Positions 7,710 through 16,227 of a DNA stretch of 64,000 bases are shown here, piece after piece. Every line of letters starts with the position of its first letter. Position 1 is the first letter of the stretch. Where the stretch lies: the NCBI GenBank assembly GCA_965601825.1, contig OZ271839.1, forward strand, positions 1,178,001 through 1,242,000, written 5' to 3'. This stretch comes from HXMU1420-13 sp965601825 (GTDB taxonomy: Bacteria; Bacteroidota; Rhodothermia; Balneolales; Balneolaceae). The notes beneath the pieces were generated by a model. That model did no database searches. It worked only from the letters and a program-made list of their open reading frames with translations, and was not told the origin of the DNA. Both the position numbers and the translations under genes were made by a program.

Positions 7710-8216
7710 TTAATCTGCGAGTACTAGCTCTACTTCAAATTCTAAGCTCGCATTAGGTGGAATCTCAACTTCGCCGCGATCGTTTCCTTCAACTCCATAA
7801 GCATAAACAGATGGTATAAAAAGCCGTATTCTTCCTCCCTCATTTATTTTTGGAATTCCAATTCTCCAACCGTTAATTACCGTTGTCAAACTTAAGCGCC
7901 TCACCCTTCCATCACTTGTATCGAATTGTTGCCCACGCTGCCCATCACCAATCAGCCAGCCAGTATAATTCACATAGATTGGTGAACACAACCCTGGTGA
8001 ACCGCCTTCTCCTTCTTCTAGAATTACATAACGTAGCCCTGTTGGATCTTCTTGAGCAATGATATTATTCTGTGCCAAATAATTATCTATTAATGTGATA
8101 TCAGCAGCTAGCTGCGTTTGATCAACATTTAGATTGAGATCATTGTTGCAGTCGTCATCATCCTTACAGCTGATGAATAAAACAAGAATCAAAAAAGAGA
8201 GAAAAAAATGGCGCAT
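7710..8216 (-). CDS. FKBP-type peptidyl-prolyl cis-trans isomerase lipoprotein
   Basis: 168 residues. A lipoprotein signal (MRHFFLSFLILVLFISC) ends at Cys-17 and is followed by an acidic KDDDDCNND stretch. The FKBP domain occupies residues ~65-168: VNYTGWLIGDG, FDTSDGRVRR, INGWRIGIPKINEGGRIRLF, PSVYAYGVEG, then IPPNASLEFEVELV. Several active-site aromatics of FKBP are recognisable. The product probably isomerises prolines in envelope proteins at the inner face of the outer membrane. It lies 16 bp upstream of nth on the same strand and behind two hairpins. Confidence 0.85.
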   Translation of the reverse strand: MRHFFLSFLILVLFISCKDDDDCNNDLNLNVDQTQLAADITLIDNYLAQNNIIAQEDPTGLRYVILEEGEGGSPGLCSPIYVNYTGWLIGDGQRGQQFDTSDGRVRRLSLTTVINGWRIGIPKINEGGRIRLFIPSVYAYGVEGNDRGEVEIPPNASLEFEVELVLAD

Positions 8217-8235
8217 AAATGTCTTTTAAATAATT

Positions 8236-8259
8236 AAACCCCACGGTTATGTGAGGTTT
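8236..8259 (-). other. Hairpin in the leader of the FKBP lipoprotein gene
   Basis: AAACCCCAC and GTGAGGTTT form a 9-bp stem (one G-T pair equivalent) around a 6-base loop, followed on the minus strand by TTTAATTATTT, 20 bases before the FKBP ATG. It could be a second weak terminator after the pnt operon or a leader structure. Confidence 0.4.
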
Positions 8260-8322
8260 TAGTGTGAGTTGAAATATACAATGGAAATACTGTGTAAAGC
8301 CATTGAGTTTTGATCTACTAAA

Positions 8323-8355
8323 CAAAAAAAGCACAACAAAATTGCTGTGCTTTTT
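8323..8355 (-). terminator. Intrinsic terminator of the pnt operon
   Basis: AAAAAGCACA and TGTGCTTTTT pair around a loop that itself extends the stem (CAAAATTG), with a run of seven T on the minus strand. It lies ~20 bases past the pntB stop. Confidence 0.85.
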
Positions 8356-8375
8356 AAAGTGGTCGATCCTAGAGT

Positions 8376-9794
8376 CTAAACGTCGTTAAGTGCCTCGTTT
8401 AGTTCCTGGAGACTCTTCTTAGCATCACCAAAGAACATTTGGTTTTTCTCTGCATAGAAAAGTGGATTATCAATGCCCGCATAACCAACATTTAAGGATC
8501 GCTTGAAAACTACAGTACGTTTCGCGTCTTCAACATCCAAAATAGGCATGCCATAAATTGGACTACTGGGATCTGTTTTTGCAATTGGATTTACAACATC
8601 ATTTGCACCAATAATTAGTACAACATCAGTCGAATTAAATTCAGGATTGATTTCATCCATGTCCTTTAAGAGATCGTAAGGAACATCTGCTTCAGCTAGA
8701 AGAACGTTCATATGTCCCGGCATACGACCTGCAACCGGATGAATACCATATTTAACCTGAACACCTCTGGATTCAAGTTTTGTAGCAACTTCTTTAATTA
8801 TGTGCTGTGCTTGGGCAACGGCTAACCCATATCCGGGTACAATTACCACTTTTGATGCGTAAGCAATTTGAATGGCTAGGTCATCTGCGGATGTTTCTCT
8901 AACCGTCTTATCACCATCTGTTGATCCTCCACCGGAAACACCATCACCACCAAAGCTACCAAAGATTACATTTGCCAAAGAACGATTCATGGCAACACAC
9001 ATAATATTGGTTAGGATTAGACCTGCAGCACCTACTAATGCACCTGAAACAATCAATAAATTGTTACCTAACACAAAACCGGCCATCGATGCCGCGATAC
9101 CTGAGTATGAGTTTAATAGTGAAATTACTACCGGCATATCAGCACCACCAATAGGAATTACAGATGTTATACCAATCAATAATGCGACTCCAAGAATAAC
9201 CCAGAAGATGGTCATATTAGCCGGGTCGAATGTGAAGAATCCAATCAGTACTAAAACGGCAACCATTGCTGCAATGTTAATGATATTCAATCCAGGGAAG
9301 GTGATAGAATTACCGGAAATGAAGCCCTGAAGCTTTCCAAATGCTATAAAACTACCAGTGAAAGTAAGTGCACCAATGAAAATACTAAGACCAATTGTTA
9401 CTAAGCCTGTGCTATCGATTGATGTTACATCAGTAGTTCGAGCAAATTCACCCCAGGCTACCAATGCAGAAGCGCCACCACCAAATCCGTTGAACACAGC
9501 AACAAGTTCCGGCATAGACGTCATAGCTACACGTTTGGCAAGTGTTGCACCAATCAAGCTACCCACAACCACACCAATAATTATGAATTCGAAACTTACA
9601 ATCTCAAGATCAAATAGTGTAACAACTACACCTATCAGCATACCAATAGCCGCAAGTTGATTTCCTTTTCTTGCAGTTTGTGGTGAATTGAGAAGTTTAA
9701 GTCCGCGAATAAAAAAGGCTGTGGCTACCAGATAAAGCAATTGGATTGCATCGGGTAACCATGTGAGTACTGTTTCAGGAAGAAATTGACTCAT
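8376..9794 (-). CDS. pntB: NAD(P) transhydrogenase subunit beta
   Basis: 472 residues. This is the beta subunit of the proton-translocating transhydrogenase, which uses the proton gradient to reduce NADP+ with NADH. The N-terminal ~275 residues hold about nine membrane helices (for example LNSPQTARKGNQLAAIGMLI, VFNGFGGGASALVAW, GADMPVVISLLNSYSGIAAS). The C-terminal NADP-binding domain III shows VIVPGYGLAVAQAQH, FGIHPVAGRMPGHMNVLLAE-like sequence (here starting YGIHPVAGRMPGH), VVLIIGANDVVNP and GYAGIDNPLF. Length is normal. Its ATG overlaps the end of the small membrane subunit gene by 4 bases, in the order pntAA-pntAB-pntB. Confidence 0.95.
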   Translation of the reverse strand: MSQFLPETVLTWLPDAIQLLYLVATAFFIRGLKLLNSPQTARKGNQLAAIGMLIGVVVTLFDLEIVSFEFIIIGVVVGSLIGATLAKRVAMTSMPELVAVFNGFGGGASALVAWGEFARTTDVTSIDSTGLVTIGLSIFIGALTFTGSFIAFGKLQGFISGNSITFPGLNIINIAAMVAVLVLIGFFTFDPANMTIFWVILGVALLIGITSVIPIGGADMPVVISLLNSYSGIAASMAGFVLGNNLLIVSGALVGAAGLILTNIMCVAMNRSLANVIFGSFGGDGVSGGGSTDGDKTVRETSADDLAIQIAYASKVVIVPGYGLAVAQAQHIIKEVATKLESRGVQVKYGIHPVAGRMPGHMNVLLAEADVPYDLLKDMDEINPEFNSTDVVLIIGANDVVNPIAKTDPSSPIYGMPILDVEDAKRTVVFKRSLNVGYAGIDNPLFYAEKNQMFFGDAKKSLQELNEALNDV

Positions 9795-10081
9795 TTGTCA
9801 TCCTCCTTTTTCTTAAACATTTCTAGCATTCGATCAGTCACCATAAATCCACCAACCACATTTATTGTAGCGAATATGATGGCTGCTAAACCAATGTATC
9901 TGCCTAGTTCTCCTCCGGTACTTCCGGCAACGATTAATGCACCAACAATGGTGATTCCTGAAATTGCATTTGCACCACTCATCAAAGGAGTGTGAAGAGT
10001 TGGTGGCACCTTAGAAATCAGCTCGAATCCTATGAAACAAGCCAATACAAAAATGAATAATGAAAAAATTAATGCTGACAT
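9791..10081 (-). CDS. pntAB: NAD(P) transhydrogenase membrane subunit alpha-2
   Basis: 96 residues with three hydrophobic helices (SALIFSLFIFVLACFIGFEL; HTPLMSGANAISGITIVGAL; YIGLAAIIFATINVVGGFMV). It corresponds to the membrane part of E. coli PntA encoded as a separate gene, as in Rhodospirillum rubrum and many Bacteroidota. It ends with VTDRMLEMFKKKEDDK. The stop overlaps the pntB start by 4 bases and the start lies 2 bases past the pntAA stop, so the three subunits are tightly coupled. Confidence 0.93.
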   Translation of the reverse strand: MSALIFSLFIFVLACFIGFELISKVPPTLHTPLMSGANAISGITIVGALIVAGSTGGELGRYIGLAAIIFATINVVGGFMVTDRMLEMFKKKEDDK

Positions 10082-10083
10082 AG

Positions 10084-11208
10084 TTAGTTCGATTTTAACA
10101 ATGGAGTAATAATCTCTCCATTATGGGTGATTGTTGTATTTAACAAGATTTCGTCTTCGAAATCGAAGACGGCTTCACCCTCTTTAATTAGAAGATTAAG
10201 AAGTGCTTGAATGTTTTTGGCGTAAAGCATGCTAGCGTGATTTGCTAACTGGCTCGGTAGGTTTTCAGGGCCAATAATTTTCACTTCATTTTCAATAACA
10301 GTTTCCCCGGCTTCTGTTAGTTCACAATTTCCACCATTTTCAGCAGCTAAATCTACAATCACTGAACCTGGCTTCATATCGGCTACCATTTCTTTAGTGA
10401 TAAGAAGAGGAGCTGGTTTGCCTGGGATTAATGCAGTTGTGATCACGATATCTGACTTCTTAACATGATCATGAATAACTTGTTTTTGTCTTTCCTGGCT
10501 ATCTTTAGATAACTCTTTGGCGTAACCACCTTTTGTTTCTGTGTCTTCTTCTTCTAGTGGAACTTCCACGAATTTAGCACCGAGCGACTCAACTTGTTCT
10601 TTTACAACCGGCCTTACATCATAAGCTTCAACTACAGCCCCCAATTTTCGGCATGTTGCAATGGCTTGCAATCCAGCTACCCCAGCACCTAGAATTAGTG
10701 CTTTTGATGGTGGAATTGTACCGGCAGCAGTCATCATCATCGGGAAATATTTGTCCAAATTGTTCGCCGCTATTAAAGATGCTTTGTAACCGGCTATTGA
10801 GCTCATTGATGATAATGCATCCATATTTTGAGCTCTGGAAATTCTAGGAATGGCATCCATTCCCATTGCAGAAATTCCTGCTTTCTTAAATAAGCTTACC
10901 AGATCCGGATTTTGAAGTGCCCAAATAAAGCAAATAAGTATAGCACCTTCTTTAATCAGCTCAATATCAGCATTTGACGGAGTTTGAACTGCAACAATAA
11001 CATCGGCTCCAGAAAGTAGTTTAAATCTATCATTTACGATTTCTGCACCTGCTTCAATGTATTGACTGTCCAGAAAGTTTGATGCTAAACCTGCATCTTT
11101 TTCAACCTGAAAGGATAGTCCGGCCTTAGTTAGTTTACCGACAACTTCGGGTGTAATAGACACCCTTTGCTCGAGTTTTGCCGTTTCCTTAGGAATTGCA
11201 ATTATCAA
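10084..11208 (-). CDS. pntAA: NAD(P) transhydrogenase subunit alpha-1 (NAD-binding domain I)
   Basis: 374 residues, soluble. It begins MIIAIPKETAKLEQRVSITP, typical of the alanine dehydrogenase/PNT N-terminal domain. The NAD-binding Rossmann part has KALILGAGVAGLQAIATCRK, then VVEAYDVRPVVKEQVESLGA with the acidic residue that selects NAD(H). QERQKQVIHDHVKKSDIVIT, ALIPGKPAPLLI and GSVIVDLAAENGGNCE follow. It binds NADH and hands hydride to the NADP domain of PntB. The start codon is TTG, supported by a GGAGG six bases upstream. First gene of the operon, divergent from the lipoprotein gene at 11414. Confidence 0.95.
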   Translation of the reverse strand: MIIAIPKETAKLEQRVSITPEVVGKLTKAGLSFQVEKDAGLASNFLDSQYIEAGAEIVNDRFKLLSGADVIVAVQTPSNADIELIKEGAILICFIWALQNPDLVSLFKKAGISAMGMDAIPRISRAQNMDALSSMSSIAGYKASLIAANNLDKYFPMMMTAAGTIPPSKALILGAGVAGLQAIATCRKLGAVVEAYDVRPVVKEQVESLGAKFVEVPLEEEDTETKGGYAKELSKDSQERQKQVIHDHVKKSDIVITTALIPGKPAPLLITKEMVADMKPGSVIVDLAAENGGNCELTEAGETVIENEVKIIGPENLPSQLANHASMLYAKNIQALLNLLIKEGEAVFDFEDEILLNTTITHNGEIITPLLKSN

Positions 11209-11214
11209 TGTTTA

Positions 11215-11219
11215 CCTCC
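11215..11219 (-). promoter_or_regulatory. Shine-Dalgarno GGAGG for the TTG start of pntAA
   Basis: The minus strand reads GGTTGGAGGTAAACATTG; GGAGG is six bases from TTG, which fixes the start and shows that this organism uses strong Shine-Dalgarno sites at least sometimes. Confidence 0.8.
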
Positions 11220-11413
11220 AACCTTAGTTTGGTTCAACTTAACGAAATTGATGTTCTGCACAAATAAAACTGGGAGCGCTTTTTTCGAAAATTACATAAA
11301 TCACTCTAGAAAAGATGATCTGATTCCATCGAGAATTGAGCGCCAACCTTTCAAAATTGAGCTTTTTTTATGAAGAAAATGTATACTTAATGAAATTATT
11401 TGGGGGAATAATT

Positions 11414-12499
11414 ATGAAGTACCTGTTCCAAGTTTCGTTATTATTGGTTGTTTTTGTTGGTCTAGTATCCTGTGAAGACCTTGATTTAGAAGGAGAAGAA
11501 GCAGGTCAAGTTTATGGATTATGGCAAGAAACTCTAGAAAGTGGCAATAATACTTTCGTAAAAATAAGTGGCACAGAATTTAATTTTTATGAATTTAATG
11601 CCAGTTTGAATTGTGTTGAGCTTGACGCTAATCAAGTGATTAAACAAGATGGATCTGGTTTTTTTCAGGTTGAAAAAGGGGATGGAAGTCCTGAAAGAGT
11701 GTTTGCTGTTTCAAAAAATGGTGATCGCATTCACTTGAGATCAATTGATGACCGACCAGGAGATTTAAGATTTTTTTGGCCAACTAATCAGGATGTAGAA
11801 TCAATCCCAATTTGTGTCAACGAGACTGACATACAAGGTAAGTGGGAGTTTTTAAGGGCTGATGAAAATACTTATGTAGATATACGTGAAGATTCTATCA
11901 CAGTGTACAGTAATTTCTTCTCAGAAGACTGTTTTGAAATCAACGATTTTAAAATTGATGGTCGGAATGGAAATATTTATAGGCTGTTGGATGAAGTAAC
12001 AGATAATCTTACCTCACAAATATTTGTCGAGATTAAAAGAACTCCTTTAGGATTAGAAATTAGTTTGGAAGAAGAAAATGGTGCCATTTCAACAGACATA
12101 TACTCTCAAAGTTCGGTTGATTTTTCAACCTTAGGACCTAATTGTGGGAACAATTTTCCCTCAGGATTTGAAGGTATTTGGGAGTATGAAAGTGTTGCAA
12201 ATACGACTGCTAGTATACTTCGTATGGAGATCAAACTAGATTCATTGAATTATTATGTATTCAATACGGTACAATCATGTAATGATAAATTCACGAATAT
12301 TGTAAAAGCTCGGCGAGGTGATTCTTACTTCTTCCCAAATGAGTTTTCCGAAACAATTGATTTGATATATCAAGTGTATTTTGATTCCAATGTTCTGGTA
12401 ACTAGGATTATAGACGGACCTTCATCGTATGATGAACGATATCTTCGATCACAGACTACAACTGAACAATTACAATCAAGTTTGTGCTCTACCGATTAA
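11414..12499 (+). CDS. Hypothetical lipoprotein with three tandem lipocalin-like repeats
   Basis: 361 residues from the ATG at 11414. An upstream in-frame ATG exists, but the lipoprotein signal MKYLFQVSLLLVVFVGLVSC begins here and places Cys at residue 20. The exported part contains three similar ~110-residue units, each opening with a GxW motif (VYGLWQETLESGNNTFVKI; IQGKWEFLRADENTYVDI; FEGIWEYESVANTTASIL) and a central Cys (SLNCVELD, SEDCFEIND, QSCNDKFTN). The pattern resembles lipocalin-like/DUF4488-type beta-barrel lipoproteins of Bacteroidota. Ligand and function unknown. It has its own terminator and lies between divergent pntAA and co-directional trxB. Confidence 0.7.
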   Translation: MKYLFQVSLLLVVFVGLVSCEDLDLEGEEAGQVYGLWQETLESGNNTFVKISGTEFNFYEFNASLNCVELDANQVIKQDGSGFFQVEKGDGSPERVFAVSKNGDRIHLRSIDDRPGDLRFFWPTNQDVESIPICVNETDIQGKWEFLRADENTYVDIREDSITVYSNFFSEDCFEINDFKIDGRNGNIYRLLDEVTDNLTSQIFVEIKRTPLGLEISLEEENGAISTDIYSQSSVDFSTLGPNCGNNFPSGFEGIWEYESVANTTASILRMEIKLDSLNYYVFNTVQSCNDKFTNIVKARRGDSYFFPNEFSETIDLIYQVYFDSNVLVTRIIDGPSSYDERYLRSQTTTEQLQSSLCSTD

Positions 12500-12513
12500 T
12501 AAGTATTTAGCTA

Positions 12514-12551
12514 TTGAAACTATAGGAAGTTTCAAACCTATTTTTGTTTTT
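12514..12551 (+). terminator. Terminator after the triple-repeat lipoprotein gene
   Basis: TTGAAACT and AGTTTCAA form a perfect 8-bp stem with a 6-base loop, followed by CCTATTTTTGTTTTT. Confidence 0.7.
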
Positions 12552-12589
12552 CATTGTGTATTTTAGGCAAAATTATTTTAGGAATACAT

Positions 12590-13564
12590 ATGGAAGACAT
12601 TGCAAACAAAACATTTAAGGTAGTAATTGTTGGAAGTGGCCCTGCTGGGTTAACTGCTGCACTATATGCAGCACGGGCCGACCTTAGCCCAATTGTATTT
12701 GAAGGACCTGAGCCAGGTGGTCAGCTAATGACAACTACAGATGTAGAGAATTTCCCTGGATATCCAAATGGAGTTATGGGACCTCAAATGATGCAGGATT
12801 TTAGAGAGCAGGCATCAAAGTTTGGTGCAGATTTACGTTATGGATACGTGACTGACATCGAATTTGGTGATCGCCCATACAAACTCACTGTTGATGAAAA
12901 GACTACCATTTACGCACACACAATTATTATTTCTACCGGTGCAAGTGCAATGTGGTTAGGTATAGATAGTGAGACAAAATTACGCGGTCGTGGTGTTTCC
13001 GCTTGTGCTACATGTGATGGCGCATTCTTCAGAAATCAACATGTAGCAATAATTGGTGGTGGTGATACGGCAATGGAAGAAGCTACATTCCTTACCAAGT
13101 TTGCAAGTAAAGTTACTGTAATACACCGTAGAGATGAGCTTCGTGCATCAAAAGCAATGCAAGCAAAAGCTTTTGCAAATGAAAAAATTGAATTCGCCTG
13201 GGATAGCGAGGTGGAAGAGGTTTTAGGCGATCAGGTTGTTGAAGGAATTCGCATCAAGAATAAAAAAACTGGTGAATCAACTGTAATGGATGATGTTACC
13301 GGTGTATTTGTAGCTATTGGTCATAAACCGAACACCGACTTATTTAAAGGTGTGCTTACAATGGATGATGTCGGATATATCCAGACCAAAGGGCAATCAA
13401 CAAAAACTGATTTACCTGGAATATTCGCTTGTGGTGATGCAATGGATTCATATTACCGACAGGCAGTTACTGCCGCAGGAACAGGGTGTAAAGCAGCTTT
13501 AGATGCTGAGCATTATCTCGGTGATTTAACCGAAGAAGAATTAGCTGAAGTTCAAGTTCAGTAA
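12590..13564 (+). CDS. trxB: Thioredoxin-disulfide reductase
   Basis: 324 residues from the ATG at 12590 (MEDIANKTFKVVIVGSGPAG). An in-frame ATG at 12554 would add 12 poorly conserved residues; AGGAAT precedes 12590. FAD-binding GSGPAGLTAALYAARA and the GGQLMTTTDVENFPGYPNG segment are present; the redox-active CATC lies in SACATCDGAFF; the NADPH site is IIGGGDTAMEEA; GIFACGDAMDSYYRQAVTAA closes the FAD domain. The enzyme keeps thioredoxin reduced with NADPH, linking functionally to the transhydrogenase upstream and to the thioredoxin-fold exported proteins at 54645-61830. Cytosolic; length normal. Confidence 0.95.
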   Translation: MEDIANKTFKVVIVGSGPAGLTAALYAARADLSPIVFEGPEPGGQLMTTTDVENFPGYPNGVMGPQMMQDFREQASKFGADLRYGYVTDIEFGDRPYKLTVDEKTTIYAHTIIISTGASAMWLGIDSETKLRGRGVSACATCDGAFFRNQHVAIIGGGDTAMEEATFLTKFASKVTVIHRRDELRASKAMQAKAFANEKIEFAWDSEVEEVLGDQVVEGIRIKNKKTGESTVMDDVTGVFVAIGHKPNTDLFKGVLTMDDVGYIQTKGQSTKTDLPGIFACGDAMDSYYRQAVTAAGTGCKAALDAEHYLGDLTEEELAEVQVQ

Positions 13565-13570
13565 AAAAGA

Positions 13571-13600
13571 AAAGCCGGACTTTTTAAATCCGGCTTTTTT
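13571..13600. terminator. Bidirectional terminator between trxB and the DUF4342 gene
   Basis: AAAGCCGGA and TCCGGCTTT form a perfect 9-bp stem with T runs on the right and A runs on the left, so it can end transcription of trxB and of the convergent gene at 13613-14050. Confidence 0.88.
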
Positions 13601-13612
13601 CATGACATATAC

Positions 13613-14050
13613 TTATTTCTTTTTCTTCTTCCCGACCGTTTTCTCTTCTTTTTCTTCCTCTTGAGTTTCTTCTTCAACTGAAGCTTCTTCTTCTGAATGT
13701 GTCTCTTCTTCCTCGTCTTCTGTGATTTCAATGATTTCAGCATCTACTGAATATTCATCGTGTTCATCTTCAATTTCTCTCTCAACCAAAATCTGATAAT
13801 CGTTAATAAACATGGCAAACATGCCAATTGCGGAAATAACCGGTGCCATCGCTCCGACTAGAGCTGCACCACCAACACCAACTGCTAGTTGTGTTTGAAA
13901 AACTACTTCGCCCTCACTGTTTTTGATAATTAGTCTGCGTGCGCTGCCCTCTTTAATAAACTCACGAATTTTAGAGATAACTTCATTTACCCCACCCTGC
14001 ACTTCTTCAAAAATGTGCTTTGCCTTTGTTTTTGCCTCTTCTTTTTTCAT
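13613..14050 (-). CDS. DUF4342-type small protein with acidic tail
   Basis: 145 residues. Residues ~10-90 match the DUF4342 pattern: an amphipathic start (HIFEEVQGGVNEVISKIREF), RRLIIKNSEGEVVFQT, a Gly/Ala-rich hydrophobic hairpin (LAVGVGGAALVGAMAPVISA, then IGMFAMFIND) and a short strand ending ILVERE. The last ~55 residues are an almost pure Glu/Asp/Lys tail ending KKKKK. The hydrophobic hairpin may associate with membranes; function is unknown. It is divergent from comM with 90 bp between starts. Confidence 0.7.
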   Translation of the reverse strand: MKKEEAKTKAKHIFEEVQGGVNEVISKIREFIKEGSARRLIIKNSEGEVVFQTQLAVGVGGAALVGAMAPVISAIGMFAMFINDYQILVEREIEDEHDEYSVDAEIIEITEDEEEETHSEEEASVEEETQEEEKEEKTVGKKKKK

Positions 14051-14140
14051 GATATGTGCAATTTATATAAAATTTTTTGTAAGGAGTTTCCTCCGGCGGA
14101 GTCTAACTACGGAAAGCAAAAAAAAAAGATTCATAGACAA

Positions 14141-15682
14141 ATGCTAGCTAGAGTATTCTGTGCGTCAACAGTGGGTGTTGACGCAAAAATCATAGACGTA
14201 GAGACTCATCATACAAATGGAATGGTGAAATTTTTCCTTGTTGGACTACCCGATAGAGCTGTTTCAGAGTCTCGAGATAGAGTTGAAGCTGCAATTCGAA
14301 ACACAGGTTCACACTATCCATTGGGAAGAATTACCGTAAATCTGGCACCCGCTGATTTACCAAAAGAGGGTAATGCTTTTGATTTACCAATTGCGATTGG
14401 GCTTCTTAGGATGTCCGGTCAATTACACACTGAAAAATTAGAAGACACAGTAATGTTGGGTGAATTAGCCCTTGATGGTAAAATCAGGCCTATTAAAGGT
14501 GTTTTACCGGTTGCTGTAGAGGCTAAGAAGCAAGGATTTAAATACCTAATTGTACCACGGGATAATGGTGCAGAAGCAGCCGTTGTAGATGGTATAGAAA
14601 TTTTTCCCTTTGATCATCTGAATGAAGTAAAAGATTGGCTGGAAAACAGAGGGAATTTGGATTCCTATCAGATAGATGTAAAACAGGTGTTTTCGAAAAA
14701 TGGGAGATACGAAGCTTTGGATTTCAGTGATGTTCGAGGTCAAGAGAACGTAAAGCGCGCACTAGAGATTGCAGCAGCAGGTGGGCACAATGTAGTTATG
14801 GTAGGTCCGCCAGGATCTGGAAAAACTATGATGGCTCGTAGAATACCAACCATTTTACCTCCGCTAACTCTTGATGAATCACTTGAAACAACAAAAGTGC
14901 ATTCAGTTTCCGGATTGATGGAAAGTGGAAAGGCTTTGATCACTTCAAGACCATTTAGAGCCCCACATCATACAGTTTCAGATGTTGCTTTAGTAGGTGG
15001 TGGTGGAATACCTGTACCAGGTGAAATATCAATGGCGCATAACGGAGTTCTATTTCTGGATGAGTTACCTGAATTTAAAAGAAGTGCACTAGAGGTAATG
15101 CGACAACCTTTGGAAGATGGGTTTGTATCGATTTCGAGAGCCCGGATGAGTGTAACCTATCCAAGTCGAGTGATGTTGGTTGCTTCAATGAATCCCTCAC
15201 CGAGTGGTGACTGGTACAATCCAATGGATGTAAACGGAACCTCATCAATTCAAATGCAGCGCTATTTATCAAAAATTAGCGGTCCATTACTTGATCGTAT
15301 TGATTTACATATAGAGGTAAATAAAGTCAGTTACGATGAATTATCCGGAAAAGCTAAAGGGGAGAGTTCTCAACAAATCAGGGATCGAGTTGTTGAAGCT
15401 AGAGATATTCAATCAACAAGATTTCTTGGAATCAAAGGGGTGTATAGTAATGCTCAAATGAGTACAAGGCAGGTTAGAAAAGTCTGTGAATTGGATGATG
15501 AAAGTTCATCAATTTTAAAACAAGCAATTACTTCTTTAGGATTATCAGCCAGAGCTTATGATCGAATTTTGAAAGTAAGTCGTACGATTGCGGATTTAGA
15601 CAAATCAGAAAGAATTAAATCTCATCATGTGGCTGAGGCAATTCAATATCGAAGTCTGGACAGAGATGGATGGCTTGGTTAA
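14141..15682 (+). CDS. comM: YifB/ComM-family Mg-chelatase-like AAA+ ATPase
   Basis: 513 residues from the ATG at 14141 (MLARVFCASTVGVDAKIIDV), the canonical family start; the frame extends farther upstream but without conserved sequence. The N-terminal ~165 residues are the Lon-protease-like ChlI domain (FLVGLPDRAVSESRDRVEAA). The AAA+ core shows Walker A VGPPGSGKTMMARR, the FRAPHHTVSDVALVGGG insertion, Walker B NGVLFLDELPEF and sensor ASMNPSPSG. ComM promotes branch migration during natural transformation; in non-competent species the role is less clear. It ends directly at the left arm of the repeat around the four-helix gene. Confidence 0.92.
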   Translation: MLARVFCASTVGVDAKIIDVETHHTNGMVKFFLVGLPDRAVSESRDRVEAAIRNTGSHYPLGRITVNLAPADLPKEGNAFDLPIAIGLLRMSGQLHTEKLEDTVMLGELALDGKIRPIKGVLPVAVEAKKQGFKYLIVPRDNGAEAAVVDGIEIFPFDHLNEVKDWLENRGNLDSYQIDVKQVFSKNGRYEALDFSDVRGQENVKRALEIAAAGGHNVVMVGPPGSGKTMMARRIPTILPPLTLDESLETTKVHSVSGLMESGKALITSRPFRAPHHTVSDVALVGGGGIPVPGEISMAHNGVLFLDELPEFKRSALEVMRQPLEDGFVSISRARMSVTYPSRVMLVASMNPSPSGDWYNPMDVNGTSSIQMQRYLSKISGPLLDRIDLHIEVNKVSYDELSGKAKGESSQQIRDRVVEARDIQSTRFLGIKGVYSNAQMSTRQVRKVCELDDESSSILKQAITSLGLSARAYDRILKVSRTIADLDKSERIKSHHVAEAIQYRSLDRDGWLG

Positions 15683-16118
15683 TGAATCTTGAATGAAGAT
15701 TAATGAATAAAGAATTATGAGTGGAAAGTTTGATTTGGAAAGTCGCTTACTTGAATTTGCATTAATTGGTATTGAAATAAGTGAGCTGCTGCCAAAAACA
15801 TATATAGGAATTCATTTGGCAAAGCAATTAGCTAGAAGTTCAACTTCTCCAGCATTGAATTATGCTGAAGCCTGCGCTGCAGAATCAAGAAGGGATTTTA
15901 TACATAAGCTGAAAATCGTGAATAAAGAACTTCGAGAAACTTATGTATGCTTAAAAATTATCAGTAGAAAACCCCTTCTGTCAGGAGAGATCATTTTAAA
16001 ATCAATTAATGAATGCAATGAACTAATAAGCATTATAACTAAGAGTGTTCAAACTGCTAAGTTAAACATGCAAAAAAATTCTTAAATCAATCTTCCTTGT
16101 TCGATATTCAATATTCAT
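15682..16118. repeat. Imperfect inverted repeat bracketing a four-helix-bundle gene
   Basis: Left arm 15682-15716 (ATGAATCTTGAAT, GAAGATTAATG, AAAGAATT) and the reverse complement of the right arm 16077-16118 (ATGAATATTGAAT, 9-10 extra bases, GAAGATTGAT, TTAAGAATT) align with a few mismatches and one gap. The arms abut the comM stop codon on the left and the end of the four-helix gene on the right. This is the architecture of rRNA intervening sequences, here outside any rRNA. Confidence 0.55.
15717..16085 (+). CDS. Four-helix-bundle protein (S23/IVS family)
   Basis: 122 residues, all predicted helix. FDLESRLLEFALIGIEISEL, GIHLAKQLARSSTSPALNYA, EACAAESRRDFIHKLKIVNK and ELRETYVCLKIISRK match the S23/23S rRNA intervening-sequence protein family, which forms oligomeric four-helix barrels related to Avd of diversity-generating retroelements. 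No reverse transcriptase or variable repeat is nearby, so a retroelement role is unlikely. The gene is bracketed by an imperfect inverted repeat and starts at the end of its left arm. Function of free-standing members is unknown. A second, divergent copy lies at 22496-22858. Confidence 0.8.
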   Translation: MSGKFDLESRLLEFALIGIEISELLPKTYIGIHLAKQLARSSTSPALNYAEACAAESRRDFIHKLKIVNKELRETYVCLKIISRKPLLSGEIILKSINECNELISIITKSVQTAKLNMQKNS

Positions 16119-16227
16119 ATTAGTTATTTCGCATGAATATGCGGTGTGGGTAGTGGAAACAAATTGGTACAATTATTGTAAATGGATTTGTAATAAAGGA
16201 TTACAGATTTAAATGTTGGAGGTTGAT

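Noticed and set aside
8872..9995. Several rightward frames of 69-152 residues antisense to pntB and pntAB
   Set aside because: Rich in Pro, Ala, Ser and Thr, as expected when the strand opposite a Gly/Val/Ile-rich membrane gene is translated; no start signals.
15717..16085. Part of a diversity-generating retroelement (Avd-like four-helix protein)
   Set aside because: No reverse transcriptase, template repeat or variable-repeat protein within the window.
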